Shown one piece after another: positions 1-8,818 of a stretch of 64,000 bases of DNA; position 1 is the stretch's first letter, and each line of letters opens with the position of its first letter. Source of the stretch: DAOPYU01 sp942493245 (GTDB lineage Bacteria; Sumerlaeota; Sumerlaeia; UBA8349); contig OW818685.1 in the NCBI GenBank assembly GCA_942493245.1, positions 5,932,855 through 5,996,854 of the forward strand. Direction: 5' to 3'. The notes under the pieces were generated by a model, which did no database searches, had not been told where the DNA came from, and saw nothing but the letters and a program-made list of their open reading frames with translations. The position numbers and the translations under genes were made by a program.

Positions 1-2792
1 ACCAGACCGATCTGGAAGTAAACGTCGTTCTGCAGCCCCCGCGTCCATTGCAGGGCCAGAGCCCCCAGAACGCCAATCGGAATAGCCAGAATGACCGACA
101 GAGGCGCGGTCCAGCTTTCGTATTGCGCCGCGAGCACTAGGAAGACAAACACGACGGCCATGATCAGGATCATTGTCGGCTTACCGGCCTTTTTCTGCTG
201 ATAGGCCATACCCGTCCACTCGTAACCGAAACCCGCCGGAAGAGTTTTTGCCGTCTCCTCCAGAGCGGTCATGGCCTGGCCGGAACTGGCGGTCGCGGCG
301 GGAATGGCGTTGATTTCAGCCGCTCGGTACAGGTTGTAGCGGACCAGATATTGCGGGCCGCTGATGGGCTTGATGCTGGCCAGACTGCTCAAGGGCACCA
401 TTTCACCCGTTTGATTGCGCACATAAAAACGGGTCAACTCTTCGGGAGTCCGGCGGTAGGCGGGATCGGCCTGAAGCATGACCCGGAAGGTGCGTCCAAA
501 CATGTTCATGTCATTTACGTAAAGCCCCCCCATGTACATCTGCAGCGCGTTGAAAGCGCTGGTGAGCGGTACGCCCTGCAGTTTGGCCTTCTCGCGGTCC
601 AGATCCAGGAAGATCTGGGGGTTCTCCGTGTTGAAGCCGGACATGGCGACGGCCAGTTCCTTGCGCTCGCGGAGAGCGGCAGAAAAATCCTTGGTCACCT
701 TGTCGAGTTCTTCCACCGAGGAACCGGAGAGATCCTGCAACTCAAACTGCAGGCCGCCGACCGAACTGATACCGGGAATGGCGGGCTGCTGGAACGCGAA
801 GGAATTGGCCGATTGCTCCGCTTTGAAGATCTCCTGAATCTGGGCCGTGATGGCCTGAATGCTGGTTTCCGGAGTCTTTCGCTCCGCCCAGGGTTTGAGC
901 GTAATCAGCGTCCCGCTGAGGTTGGAGGCGTTGATGCCCGCGGACAGGCTGTACCCGACGATACTGGTGACGTATTTCACCCCCTCGATCTTGAGGATCT
1001 GCTCCTCCATCCGTTTCATGACCGCATCGTTGCGTTCCTGCGAAGCCGCCTCGGGAAGCTGGGTGTTGGTCATGATCAACCCCTGGTCCTCGTTGGGGAT
1101 GAAGCCCACCGGAATGATATTGGCCAGACGCCAGCAGAGATAACCGGCAATCCCCAGCACCAGGAAGGCGACCACCGTCTTCCGGATGATCAGGCGCACG
1201 ATCCCGATATAACCGCCGGTCACGCGATCGAGCCCCCAGTTGAAGGCGCCGAAGAAACGCCCCATCAGTCCGCGACCGTGGCCATGCGCGCGCGGCTTGA
1301 GCATGATGGCGCACAGGGCCGGGGTCAGAGTCAGGGAATTGACCGCCGACAAACCGAACGAAATGATGAGCGTCATGGCGAATTGCTGATACAGCCGCCC
1401 CGTCAGTCCGGTCATGAAAATGACTGGGACAAACACGGCCAGAAGCGACAGGAAGATGGCCAGGATCGGCATCCCGACGTCCTTCATGGCCAGACGGGTC
1501 GCCTCTTTGGGTTCATATCCCTTCTCGATGTAGGCTTCCACTGCCTCGACCACCACAATCGCGTCATCCACCACCAACCCGATGGCCAGCACCAGCGCAA
1601 ACAGGGTCAGCGTGTTGATGGACATCCCCAGCATTCCGAAAAACATGAACGTCCCGATCAGGGAGACCGGCACGGCCAGGGTCGGGATCAGCGTGGTGCG
1701 CCACCCCTGCAGGAAGAGGAAAACGACCAGCAACACCAGCAGGATCGCCTCCTTGAAAGTCTTGAGCACCTCGTGGATGGATTCCTTGACGAAGTCGGTG
1801 CTGTCATAGGCGATCACGTAATCCATGCCCTCTGGAAATTTGCTTTTGGCGTCCTCGAGAAGTTTCTTGATCTGATCGGCCACCTGGATGGCATTGGCGC
1901 CGGGCAACTGATAAACCAGCAGAAGCGCCGAAGGTTTGCCGTTGAGCCGGGAGATCAGGTCGTAGTTCTTGGCGCCCAGTTCGACCGAGCCGACGTCTTT
2001 CAGGCGCACGAGCGAGCCATCCGTATTGGCGCGCAGAACGATGTTCTCGAACTCCTCGGGTTTGGTCAGTCGCCCCTTGACCTGCACCGCATACTGAAAC
2101 TGCTGACCCGCCGGCACGGGCGGCTGGCCCACCTGCCCGGCTGGGGCCTGCAGGTTCTGCTCACGAACCGAATTGGTCACATCGTCCACTGTCAGACCCA
2201 GCTTGGCCAACTGGTCGGGATTGACCCAGATCCGCATGCCATAATCGCCCTTGCCCATCAGGGCGACATCCCCCACCCCGTTGACGCGCGCGATGTTGTC
2301 CTTCAGGTTGATCAGCGCGTAATTGCTCAGATACAAGTCGTCGTAGGCGCCATCGGGCGAAATCAGGTCAACCGCCATGAGAATATCGGGCGACTGCTTC
2401 TTGATATTGATCCCCTGACGCACCACTTCGGAGGGCAGCTGGGCATTGGCCAGGCCCACGCGGTTCTGCACATCCACGGCGCCGATGTCCAGGCTGTATC
2501 CCACCTCGAAATAGACGTCCAGCGTGTAGTTGCCGTCATTGGAACTCTTCGAGGACATGTAGATCATCCCCTTGATACCGTTGACCTGCTGCTCGATGGG
2601 CGCGGCCACGCACTCCTCGACCGTCTTGGCGTTGGCGCCGGGGTAATTGGCGGTCACACGCACCACGGGCGGGGTAATGGACGGATACTGAACGACCGGC
2701 AGCCGCAGGATGGAGATCGCCCCGGAAATGGTCATCACGATGGAGATCACCATGGCGAAAATCGGGCGATTGATGAAGAAATTGGAAAACAT
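1..2792 (-). CDS. RND (AcrB/HAE1-type) multidrug efflux permease, C-terminus cut by window
   Basis: Inner-membrane proton-driven efflux pump that takes up substrates from the periplasm and inner membrane. About 930 residues are visible, and the 3' end lies beyond base 1. The N-terminus MFSNFFINRPIFAMVISIV is the standard first transmembrane helix of HAE1 pumps. The TM4 proton-relay motif GLVVDDAIVVVE is present with both aspartates, and FIPNEDQG follows the second-half TM helix as in AcrB. The ATG at 2792 is preceded by AGGGG at a good distance. The gene lies 124 bp downstream of the adaptor gene on the same strand, the usual adaptor-pump order. No outer-membrane channel gene is visible; it could follow off the window. 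A long open frame on the opposite strand here is a shadow. Confidence 0.95.
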   Translation of the reverse strand, partial: MFSNFFINRPIFAMVISIVMTISGAISILRLPVVQYPSITPPVVRVTANYPGANAKTVEECVAAPIEQQVNGIKGMIYMSSKSSNDGNYTLDVYFEVGYSLDIGAVDVQNRVGLANAQLPSEVVRQGINIKKQSPDILMAVDLISPDGAYDDLYLSNYALINLKDNIARVNGVGDVALMGKGDYGMRIWVNPDQLAKLGLTVDDVTNSVREQNLQAPAGQVGQPPVPAGQQFQYAVQVKGRLTKPEEFENIVLRANTDGSLVRLKDVGSVELGAKNYDLISRLNGKPSALLLVYQLPGANAIQVADQIKKLLEDAKSKFPEGMDYVIAYDSTDFVKESIHEVLKTFKEAILLVLLVVFLFLQGWRTTLIPTLAVPVSLIGTFMFFGMLGMSINTLTLFALVLAIGLVVDDAIVVVEAVEAYIEKGYEPKEATRLAMKDVGMPILAIFLSLLAVFVPVIFMTGLTGRLYQQFAMTLIISFGLSAVNSLTLTPALCAIMLKPRAHGHGRGLMGRFFGAFNWGLDRVTGGYIGIVRLIIRKTVVAFLVLGIAGYLCWRLANIIPVGFIPNEDQGLIMTNTQLPEAASQERNDAVMKRMEEQILKIEGVKYVTSIVGYSLSAGINASNLSGTLITLKPWAERKTPETSIQAITAQIQEIFKAEQSANSFAFQQPAIPGISSVGGLQFELQDLSGSSVEELDKVTKDFSAALRERKELAVAMSGFNTENPQIFLDLDREKAKLQGVPLTSAFNALQMYMGGLYVNDMNMFGRTFRVMLQADPAYRRTPEELTRFYVRNQTGEMVPLSSLASIKPISGPQYLVRYNLYRAAEINAIPAATASSGQAMTALEETAKTLPAGFGYEWTGMAYQQKKAGKPTMILIMAVVFVFLVLAAQYESWTAPLSVILAIPIGVLGALALQWTRGLQNDVYFQIGL

Positions 2793-2916
2793 GGTCTTCC
2801 CCTGACTACGCAAAGTGCAAGAAGTGCTTTGACACAAGGCTCTCAAAAGGAGCCGGAAAACGCGTGAACCGATACGGGATCGCGCAAAAGAATCTTTTCA
2901 TAGCCACTCAGATGGA

Positions 2917-4224
2917 TTATTGAGCGGCTTTCAACACGCGAACGGTCATGTCGGGACGCACCTTCTGCAAGCCGTCTGTGATCACCTGCTCACCGGCCTG
3001 AAGGCCCTCGATCACGATCCACAGACTCTCCACACGGGCGCCCATTTTGACTTTCTTGCGCTCCACCATGTTTTGCGCGTTGACCACCATCACGAACTGC
3101 TCACCCTGCTGTTCCTGCACGGCGCGCTGGGGAATCATGAGTGAATCCGGAGCCTCCGGATTGGTCACCCGCACACGGGCAAACTGACCCGGACGCAACA
3201 CCTGGTTGGGATTGGGAAAACCGGCCCGCAACTGCAGAGTACCAGTTTTGGCGTCAATGGCGCGTTCGGCGAACTCGAATGTTCCCTTCTGGTCGAACAA
3301 CTGTCCATCCGCCAGCACCAGTTCGAACACGACGGGGTTCCGCTTCCCCCCGCGTTCCTGGAGTCCCCGCATCACTGAGAGGTATTCCTGCTCGCTCAGA
3401 CTGAAATAGACTTTGACGCTATCGAGCCGGGAAACGGTGGCCAGCAGCGTCGCCTCTCCTTTGCCCACCAGACTCCCCACATTGATCGCGCCCGCGCCAA
3501 TCAGGCCGCCGATCGGCGACTCGACCTTGGTGTAACTCAAATTCAACAGGGCGGTGTCCAAGGCGGCACTGGTCTGCTGGACTTCGGCTGCGGCCAGGGC
3601 AATACCCGTTTTTTCATTCACCTGGGCCTGCCGCACCACAGCCTTGCTCGCGTCCACCACGGCAGCCGCCTCTTGGGCCTTGGTTTCGGCCTGATCCAGT
3701 TCCTGAATACTGACGGCGGACGATTCGGCCAGGGGACGGACACGCGCCAGATCTTTTTCGGCATTGGCTAGCGTGGCTTTGTCGCGCACCAGGTCGGCCT
3801 TGGCCTTGGCCAGTTCGACATTCGACTGGGCGGCCTCCAGGTCGGCCTGGGATTTGGCCAGTTGCGCCTTGGCTTCGGCCACCGCCGCCTGATACTGACG
3901 CGGGTCGATCAGGAAGAGCAGTTCGCCTGGTTTGATCATCGCGCCGTCCTTGAAGATCTGTTTGTCCAGGAAACCCTCGATGCGCGCTCGGATTTCTACC
4001 GTCTCTTCCGCGTCAATGCGGCCCACATATTCCCTGGGGACCACGGTCTTTTGAAGCGTCGCCTCGAACACCCCCACCTCCGGCGCTTGCGCCGCATTCT
4101 GCTGTCCCTGAAGGGGGTTGGTCATGATGACCCACACGGCCAGAATCGAAACCGCTGTTGTGATGAATCCAAGGGCCAGTTTTTCGTGGCGCCGGATAGA
4201 CGGAAAGCGCATTTGGTTCGACAT
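2917..4224 (-). CDS. Periplasmic adaptor (membrane fusion protein) of RND pump
   Basis: HlyD/AcrA-type adaptor that bridges the inner-membrane RND pump to an outer-membrane channel. It has 435 residues. An N-terminal membrane segment (about 16-36) is followed by a first lipoyl half-motif (VEIRARIEGFLDKQIFKDGA, about 79-98) and a long alanine/glutamine-rich coiled-coil hairpin (about 110-215). The second lipoyl half (VESPIGGLIGAGAINVG) and beta-barrel segments follow, with the membrane-proximal domain at the C-terminus (QRAVQEQQGEQFVMVV). The start has AAGGGAGAG just upstream. No lipobox cysteine is seen at the N-terminus, so it is probably membrane-anchored by its helix. It is the first gene of the efflux operon, and no linked regulator is visible. 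Confidence 0.94.
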   Translation of the reverse strand: MSNQMRFPSIRRHEKLALGFITTAVSILAVWVIMTNPLQGQQNAAQAPEVGVFEATLQKTVVPREYVGRIDAEETVEIRARIEGFLDKQIFKDGAMIKPGELLFLIDPRQYQAAVAEAKAQLAKSQADLEAAQSNVELAKAKADLVRDKATLANAEKDLARVRPLAESSAVSIQELDQAETKAQEAAAVVDASKAVVRQAQVNEKTGIALAAAEVQQTSAALDTALLNLSYTKVESPIGGLIGAGAINVGSLVGKGEATLLATVSRLDSVKVYFSLSEQEYLSVMRGLQERGGKRNPVVFELVLADGQLFDQKGTFEFAERAIDAKTGTLQLRAGFPNPNQVLRPGQFARVRVTNPEAPDSLMIPQRAVQEQQGEQFVMVVNAQNMVERKKVKMGARVESLWIVIEGLQAGEQVITDGLQKVRPDMTVRVLKAAQ

Positions 4225-4581
4225 CTTTCTCTCCCTTGATAAGTCCTGTTGAGATTGTGTTCTTATTCCGAAGTGAATCCTGCCAATCTATCTTCCCACC
4301 AGGCGGGGTCTTACTGAAGACAAACGCTTCGCCCGGGATTGAGCCACACTCCCCCGCTCCACAAGAGGCTCATGAAGGAACCGATGAGTGAATCGCGATT
4401 TTGGGGAAAGTTTTTTCTTCCGATTTTTCTCTTATTCAACCCTGCCGAATGAAACCCGGCTTCTGTTTCATATATCCGCCTCGCTTGTTCCGAGTATCTG
4501 GAAAGCCCCTGTTGATTGCAAGAGAGAAATAGAAGCCAATGAGAGTTTCTCCCGCGCTCCTTTACCGAAAGATGACTGAAA
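4225..4581. other. Intergenic region upstream of the efflux operon
   Basis: About 357 bp without a convincing gene. A 63-codon plus-strand frame inside it has no ribosome-binding site or recognisable features. The minus strand holds a possible promoter for the adaptor-pump operon (separate entry). A short dyad (GAAAC/GTTTC, about 4451-4471) is also visible. Confidence 0.5.
4493..4521 (-). promoter_or_regulatory. Candidate sigma-70 promoter for the efflux operon
   Basis: On the minus strand, TTGCAA (4516-4521) and GATACT (4493-4498) are separated by 17 bp. Both hexamers match consensus at four of six positions. It lies about 270 nt upstream of the adaptor start, so a long leader would be implied. 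Weak call. Confidence 0.3.
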
Positions 4582-5331
4582 TCATCCGTCGGGGTCGCCG
4601 GGAGGGGGCGAATGGGCGATCAACGATCCCACCAGCAAGGCGATCACCACGGCGACGTAGAACTGCCCCATGACGGCCTCGACCACCGCCAGCATCCGGG
4701 GGAACGGCGTTACCGGGACAATATCGCCATAGCCCAAAGTGGCGATCGTGACAAAACTGAAATACATCATTTCGGTGCGTATGGTTTCAGATGGGCTTCC
4801 TGTGGCGGGAGCCGGTATCTGAAAACTCTCGGGATTCCACTGGAACACGAGCACAAAAATCATGGCAAACGCGTACGCCAGAAGGAGATACGCCGTCAGC
4901 GCGGCAAAAATACCATCCAGAGTCGTGCGCAGATTGTGAAAGACAAAAGCCAGAATGCCAACCACACAACCCAACAGCAGAAGCGTGAGACATCCCAGTT
5001 CCAGATACAGGGCAACGGTATGAAAGGAGGAAATCGTCGGGATATAACTGACCAATGAAGCAATGGCAGCCACCGCCCACAGAATCCACAGAGTACGCCG
5101 TATCCGAACTCCTTTGCCTGCGGCAGACAGGGTTACCAGTACGGAATTCAACATGAAAAGCTGGAGCAGTATCTGGAAAAACCAATTCCGTTCAAGAAAC
5201 GGCGAGACAAACATGAATGCGATGATCAGCAGGGAGAGCTGAAGAAACCGGAATTCCTTAAGTTTTGTGAATGCGAAGTGATGCATGACAGACCGCACCC
5301 GCTCCTCATCCCCGGATTGGATGCTCTCCAT
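4582..5331 (-). CDS. Ion_trans_2-type potassium channel protein
   Basis: Small membrane protein of 249 residues from the ATG at 5331 (in-frame TTG at 5358 possible). Six hydrophobic segments are visible. The last pair flank a pore loop with the K+ selectivity filter TIATLGYGD, followed by an inner helix. No cytoplasmic RCK/TrkA_N domain follows, because the protein ends shortly after the last helix. The family conducts K+ through tetrameric pores. It starts 35 bp after the stop of the SpoIIAA-like gene (8 bp if the upstream start is used) on the same strand, so the two are probably co-transcribed. Confidence 0.85.
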   Translation of the reverse strand: MESIQSGDEERVRSVMHHFAFTKLKEFRFLQLSLLIIAFMFVSPFLERNWFFQILLQLFMLNSVLVTLSAAGKGVRIRRTLWILWAVAAIASLVSYIPTISSFHTVALYLELGCLTLLLLGCVVGILAFVFHNLRTTLDGIFAALTAYLLLAYAFAMIFVLVFQWNPESFQIPAPATGSPSETIRTEMMYFSFVTIATLGYGDIVPVTPFPRMLAVVEAVMGQFYVAVVIALLVGSLIAHSPPPGDPDG

Positions 5332-5366
5332 TTTCCTTATTCCGACCACACCGTTCAAAGACTATC

Positions 5367-5723
5367 TCATTCAGCCAACCAGGCGCGGGCGGTCTCGATC
5401 TTTTCCGGAGGATAGAATTCGATTTCAGTGGCGCGGAATCCCGCCCCGGCAAACATCAGAAGTCGGTCTTTCCATTGAACCTCAGCGACAATGGCCATTT
5501 TCTCGATACGATCCCCATGATCGCTGATAAAATTGTCATCTCCCCAGGAGTCTCCTCGATGCCAGCCTTGAAAATCCTCAACGAGCACCAGGAACCTGGC
5601 TCCCGTTTCAGAACTCAAATTTTCAACGGCATTGAATTGAATCGCCTCCATTTCTTCTTTGCGCAGCATTCCGGTGATCGTTACCACCCATATTGTCCCG
5701 TCTTTGCTCAACGTCGCGCCCAT
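5367..5723 (-). CDS. SpoIIAA-like (STAS-superfamily) protein
   Basis: 118-residue soluble protein with the pattern of the SpoIIAA-like family: an opening beta-hairpin (WVVTITGMLRKEEME), a conserved stretch around LVLVEDFQGW (about 48-57), then a strand-turn region KMAIVAEVQWKDRLL and a C-terminal helix ending in TARAWLAE. Members share the STAS fold of anti-sigma antagonists, but no phosphorylatable serine is evident, and the family's role is not established. The ATG at 5723 is chosen because AAAGGAG lies 10 nt upstream; a GTG at 5732 is too close to it. It sits directly upstream of the potassium channel gene. Confidence 0.75.
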   Translation of the reverse strand: MGATLSKDGTIWVVTITGMLRKEEMEAIQFNAVENLSSETGARFLVLVEDFQGWHRGDSWGDDNFISDHGDRIEKMAIVAEVQWKDRLLMFAGAGFRATEIEFYPPEKIETARAWLAE

Positions 5724-5732
5724 CTCCTGCAC

Positions 5733-6057
5733 TCTCCTTTCAGATTAAAAACGCTCTCGTATTTTGATCCGGGAAAACAGCCCTTGACACTGAGCGGAAA
5801 AATCATCGCAACCCGAATCCCCGAAGTCCTTTATGGAAAATTAAAACGAAACCCGTCGGGTAAATGTTTTCTGCGCCGCTCATCGCTGGCGGTTATTGTG
5901 TATCTGAATGGACTCGATTCCCTTGGCCTTCTTCAAACGGCTGCGTCCTCACGGGGACAGAGAGGGTTATTTCTTTTCCATTTTTACAAAAAGATAAAAG
6001 CCCCATTTTCTGTTTCGGATCTTACCATATGGCGCCACTCAAAAGTCAATGCCCAAA
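5733..6057. other. Intergenic region, nothing recognised
   Basis: AT-richer stretch between the SpoIIAA-like gene start and the end of the broken YfhO gene. I see no gene, RNA or clear promoter; open frames here lack starts with ribosome-binding sites. Confidence 0.4.
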
Positions 6058-7419
6058 TCAGGGCCGTTCTTCTTTCTCAAAAACTTCCACCTCGGCCAGG
6101 GCCAGATGGCCGGTTCCCACCAGTTGGAGTTTCACATACCGCGCCGCCACTCCCCCCAAGTCAAACGTCCAGGCCTGGGGGGTTCCATCCCGCGCGATGG
6201 TGTGGACCTTTTCGTAGTCCGTTCCATTGCTTGAGACCCACACTTCGACCGGCAGGGAGAGAAGGCTGGCCACATCGGGTGGCATGTCCTGCCCACTGCG
6301 GACATCGGTCCGTCCCTGCCGAAGCCAACGGGCCAGGTCGGACGGGTCGTGGACCACGATTTTTCCGAGCCGCGTCTCCCGCCCCAGATCCACCTGCCAC
6401 CACGGATCGGTTTCATTGGCGGAGGCGAACCAGGAACCGCTCCGGGATTCCCCGTCCACCGCGCGCGCCGATTCATACAGAAAGGGATACAGGAAATGGT
6501 GCGAACTGCGAGAGGTCGTCTTGCCATACGCCAGATTCCCGGCAGTGGGCCGGTCCTGTGGGGTCCATTCGTAGCGGGTTCCCAGATTCTCACCCCGGTA
6601 CAGACTCCGGTACCAGAACCAGAAGAACAGCCCGCACACAACCAGAGCGAAGAGCCAACAGATTCCGACCTGGACACGAGGATGCAATCCGGCGGTAAAA
6701 TACCAGACAAGCGCGCAGGCGAGCAGGCAACTGGCAAACATTCCCCAACAGGCGGCGTCCGAGCGGTACCGAAACTCGACGGTCGAGTCGCCTCCCTCAA
6801 TCCAGACGGCCTGTTCGATCCCATTGACACGGTAGATGGGAACATTCTGCCCATTCAGCGACGCGCTCCAGTGGCGCGAATAGGGGAACGAGAGTGTCAG
6901 GAACGCCGGTTGAGAAGCGGTAACATCGAAAACCATTCGGTTGAAGGACGAGTGGCGCAGCGCGATCCGGGCGGCAGGGTCCACTACCGGATTCTCAGGG
7001 GAAGGAGGACCGTTGAAATTCTCGACCACCACCCGATCGGCCATCCGCTGTTTCCGCAGTATTTGATACGCCTCTTCGGTGGAAGAAACATTCCGATACC
7101 GTTCGCACAGCCGAGCCAGTTTGGGTTCCAGAAACTGGCCTTCGTCCGTTACGTGCCGAGAGACCTCTTTTATCGAAGTTCCCTCACCCGGTTGAAATCT
7201 GAAAGCCAGATTGTTTTTCTTCTCCTCCTGCATCTGAACCAGGGTCGGCATATCCCATTTCTCGATGATCCAGCTTCCGTGGCGAAAGAGCAGCGTGGTA
7301 TGGGCTAGTGTGGCAATCGCAAGCAAGACCCCAAGGGGCGCCCGGAAGCGCGAAAACAGCCCATAGAACCCAAATAAGCACAGACTCAGAAGCCCCAGCC
7401 CGTTTATCAGATTTTCCTT
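6058..7419 (-). pseudogene. C-terminal half of IS-split YfhO-like protein with F5/8-type discoidin domain
   Basis: This frame has no start signal of its own and continues the fragment at 8796-10160. It encodes two further membrane segments, then an extracytoplasmic region resembling the YfhO C-terminus (PAFLTLSFPYSRHWSASLNG), a pair of helices and a C-terminal jelly-roll domain. The latter reads as an F5/8 type C (discoidin) carbohydrate-binding module: AVDGESRSGSWFASANETDP, WWQVDLGRETRLGKIVV, and a last strand ARYVKLQLVG. Joining AAG (7419-7417) to the N-terminal half restores an 899-residue protein in frame. The intact paralogue at 30670-33561 lacks the discoidin domain. Confidence 0.85.
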
Positions 7420-8818
7420 GAGCCTCTTGCAAAAGTATTGGGCAAAACGGCGAAAAAGCGGGGCTAATCGTTTCGGGGAGATGATTTCTGAGCGAGAACG
7501 CCTGTTCGCTTGCTCTTTACCGCCAAAATCGCCCTTTTTCGCTGGGGACGGGGCGTGCGATTGCCACTCGGCGGTTTCGCCGTTGATTTTCTCCCTTCCA
7601 TTTCGATTCGCCCCGGGCCGCTCATCTCAGCAACGCGAAAATTTGACGGGCCGTCATCGCCACGATCCCGAACATCAGGTGGCACATCACCTTGGCCGCC
7701 CCGCGCACCCGCACGAACCGTCCCCCGTAGTTGTCCTTGATGTTGCTCATCACCCGTTCCGCCGCGCTGCGCTCGCGGTAGCGGACCGCCCGATGCGAAT
7801 CCATCGGCAACTTCTCGCCGCGGCGCGGATTTTGATCGATGATCGGCACGTGCCCCAGCCCCTCGCTGAACGCTTTGATTTCGGGCGCGTCGTAGGCCGA
7901 GTCCATCAGGTCGTAGAGGTTGGTCAGGCGCTGGCCGGTCATCTGCGCCAGCGGGATTGCCGCCTGCGAATCGTGCAGCGAGGCGCTCGTCAGAATCGTG
8001 CTGACCGGGATGTCGCCGTCGATGCAATCGACGTGCAGTTTGTAGCCGATCCACGATTTCTTGAAGCCCTTGCTGTCTTTTTTCGAGCCCCGGTCGCAAG
8101 CGGTCGGCAGATCCTGGAGGTTTTCTTCGAGCGAGTGCCGGCCCTGTTGTTCCAGACGGCGCGGCGGCTTGGGCGCCCGCTCCTCGCCTTTCTTCGGACG
8201 CCCGCGCCGGGCTTTGGACTTCTGCGGCGCAGACTCTTTGCGGGCCGCCTTCTCGCGCCCCAGGATCGGCGTGGAGTCTCGGCTGGTATGACCTGCCAAC
8301 TTCGGCCCGCAGCACTTTTTGACCATCGCTTCGTGAATCGCCTGCGGCAGAGCGGTGCGGGCGAATTCGTCGAAGGCGCGCGAGAAGGTCGCTTCGCTGG
8401 GCAAGTCGGCCCGCGTTTCCCAGCCGCACAGACGCCGCAACGGGGCGTCAGCGCCGAGCAGATCAAGCAGCGCGCGGGTGGTCGGGCAATTCCAGACGGC
8501 CTTGGCCAGAAACGCCAGGACGAGAGGCTGGCGTCCGTGGCGCGGGCGCCCCATCGGCTTGCGACCGAACGGGCTCATGAATTTCTCGATCGAAGCCAAC
8601 TCGGCCACCTCGATGAGCGTCTTGTGCTTTTCGCAGAGTTCCCCCAGCGCTTCTTGCTGGAACGGGAAAAGATGTTGTTGTAGGGTAGTGAACAGTGAGG
8701 AGAGAAAGTGCATGATCCGCCATCCCTTTCGGGGTTTGTTAAGCAAGCGTATGATGCCTTTTTCTCCTCACTTTTTCACCTGAAAATCGAACGACTCAAC
8801 GACTTTTGCAAGAGGCTC
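7420..8818 (-). mobile_element. Insertion sequence, 1399 bp, DDE transposase, 4-bp target duplication
   Basis: Bounded by perfect 17-bp inverted repeats: GAGCCTCTTGCAAAAGT at 7420-7436 and its reverse complement at 8802-8818. The sequence CCTT flanks both sides (7416-7419 and 8819-8822) and is the likely target-site duplication. The element carries one transposase gene and interrupts a YfhO-like gene. A 43-bp copy of its right end, 38 of 43 bases identical, lies at 47662-47704. The IS5/IS1182-type assignment is from transposase features and is uncertain. Confidence 0.93.
7622..8713 (-). CDS. IS transposase, DDE type (IS5/IS1182-like)
   Basis: 363-residue transposase that cuts and joins the ends of the surrounding element. 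It has an N-terminal DUF772-like helical region (PTTRALLDLLGADAPLRRL, SEATFSRAFDEFA) and a basic linker rich in Lys/Arg/Pro (about 165-195). The DDE core follows: first Asp in SRDSTPI, second in DLMDSAYDA, and Glu in SAAERVMSNIKDN. The ATG at 8713 is preceded by AAAGGGATGG; an upstream TTG at 8746 is also open. The frame is intact and the ends perfect, so the element looks recent and possibly active. Confidence 0.92.
   Translation of the reverse strand: MHFLSSLFTTLQQHLFPFQQEALGELCEKHKTLIEVAELASIEKFMSPFGRKPMGRPRHGRQPLVLAFLAKAVWNCPTTRALLDLLGADAPLRRLCGWETRADLPSEATFSRAFDEFARTALPQAIHEAMVKKCCGPKLAGHTSRDSTPILGREKAARKESAPQKSKARRGRPKKGEERAPKPPRRLEQQGRHSLEENLQDLPTACDRGSKKDSKGFKKSWIGYKLHVDCIDGDIPVSTILTSASLHDSQAAIPLAQMTGQRLTNLYDLMDSAYDAPEIKAFSEGLGHVPIIDQNPRRGEKLPMDSHRAVRYRERSAAERVMSNIKDNYGGRFVRVRGAAKVMCHLMFGIVAMTARQIFALLR

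Noticed and set aside
351..2867. An 838-codon plus-strand open frame
   Set aside because: It is antisense to the RND pump. The opposite strand gives conserved HAE1 motifs throughout, while this frame gives His/Gln/Asp-rich sequence with no family signs.
4388..4579. A 63-codon plus-strand frame upstream of the efflux operon
   Set aside because: No ribosome-binding site and no features; likely chance in an AT-rich leader.
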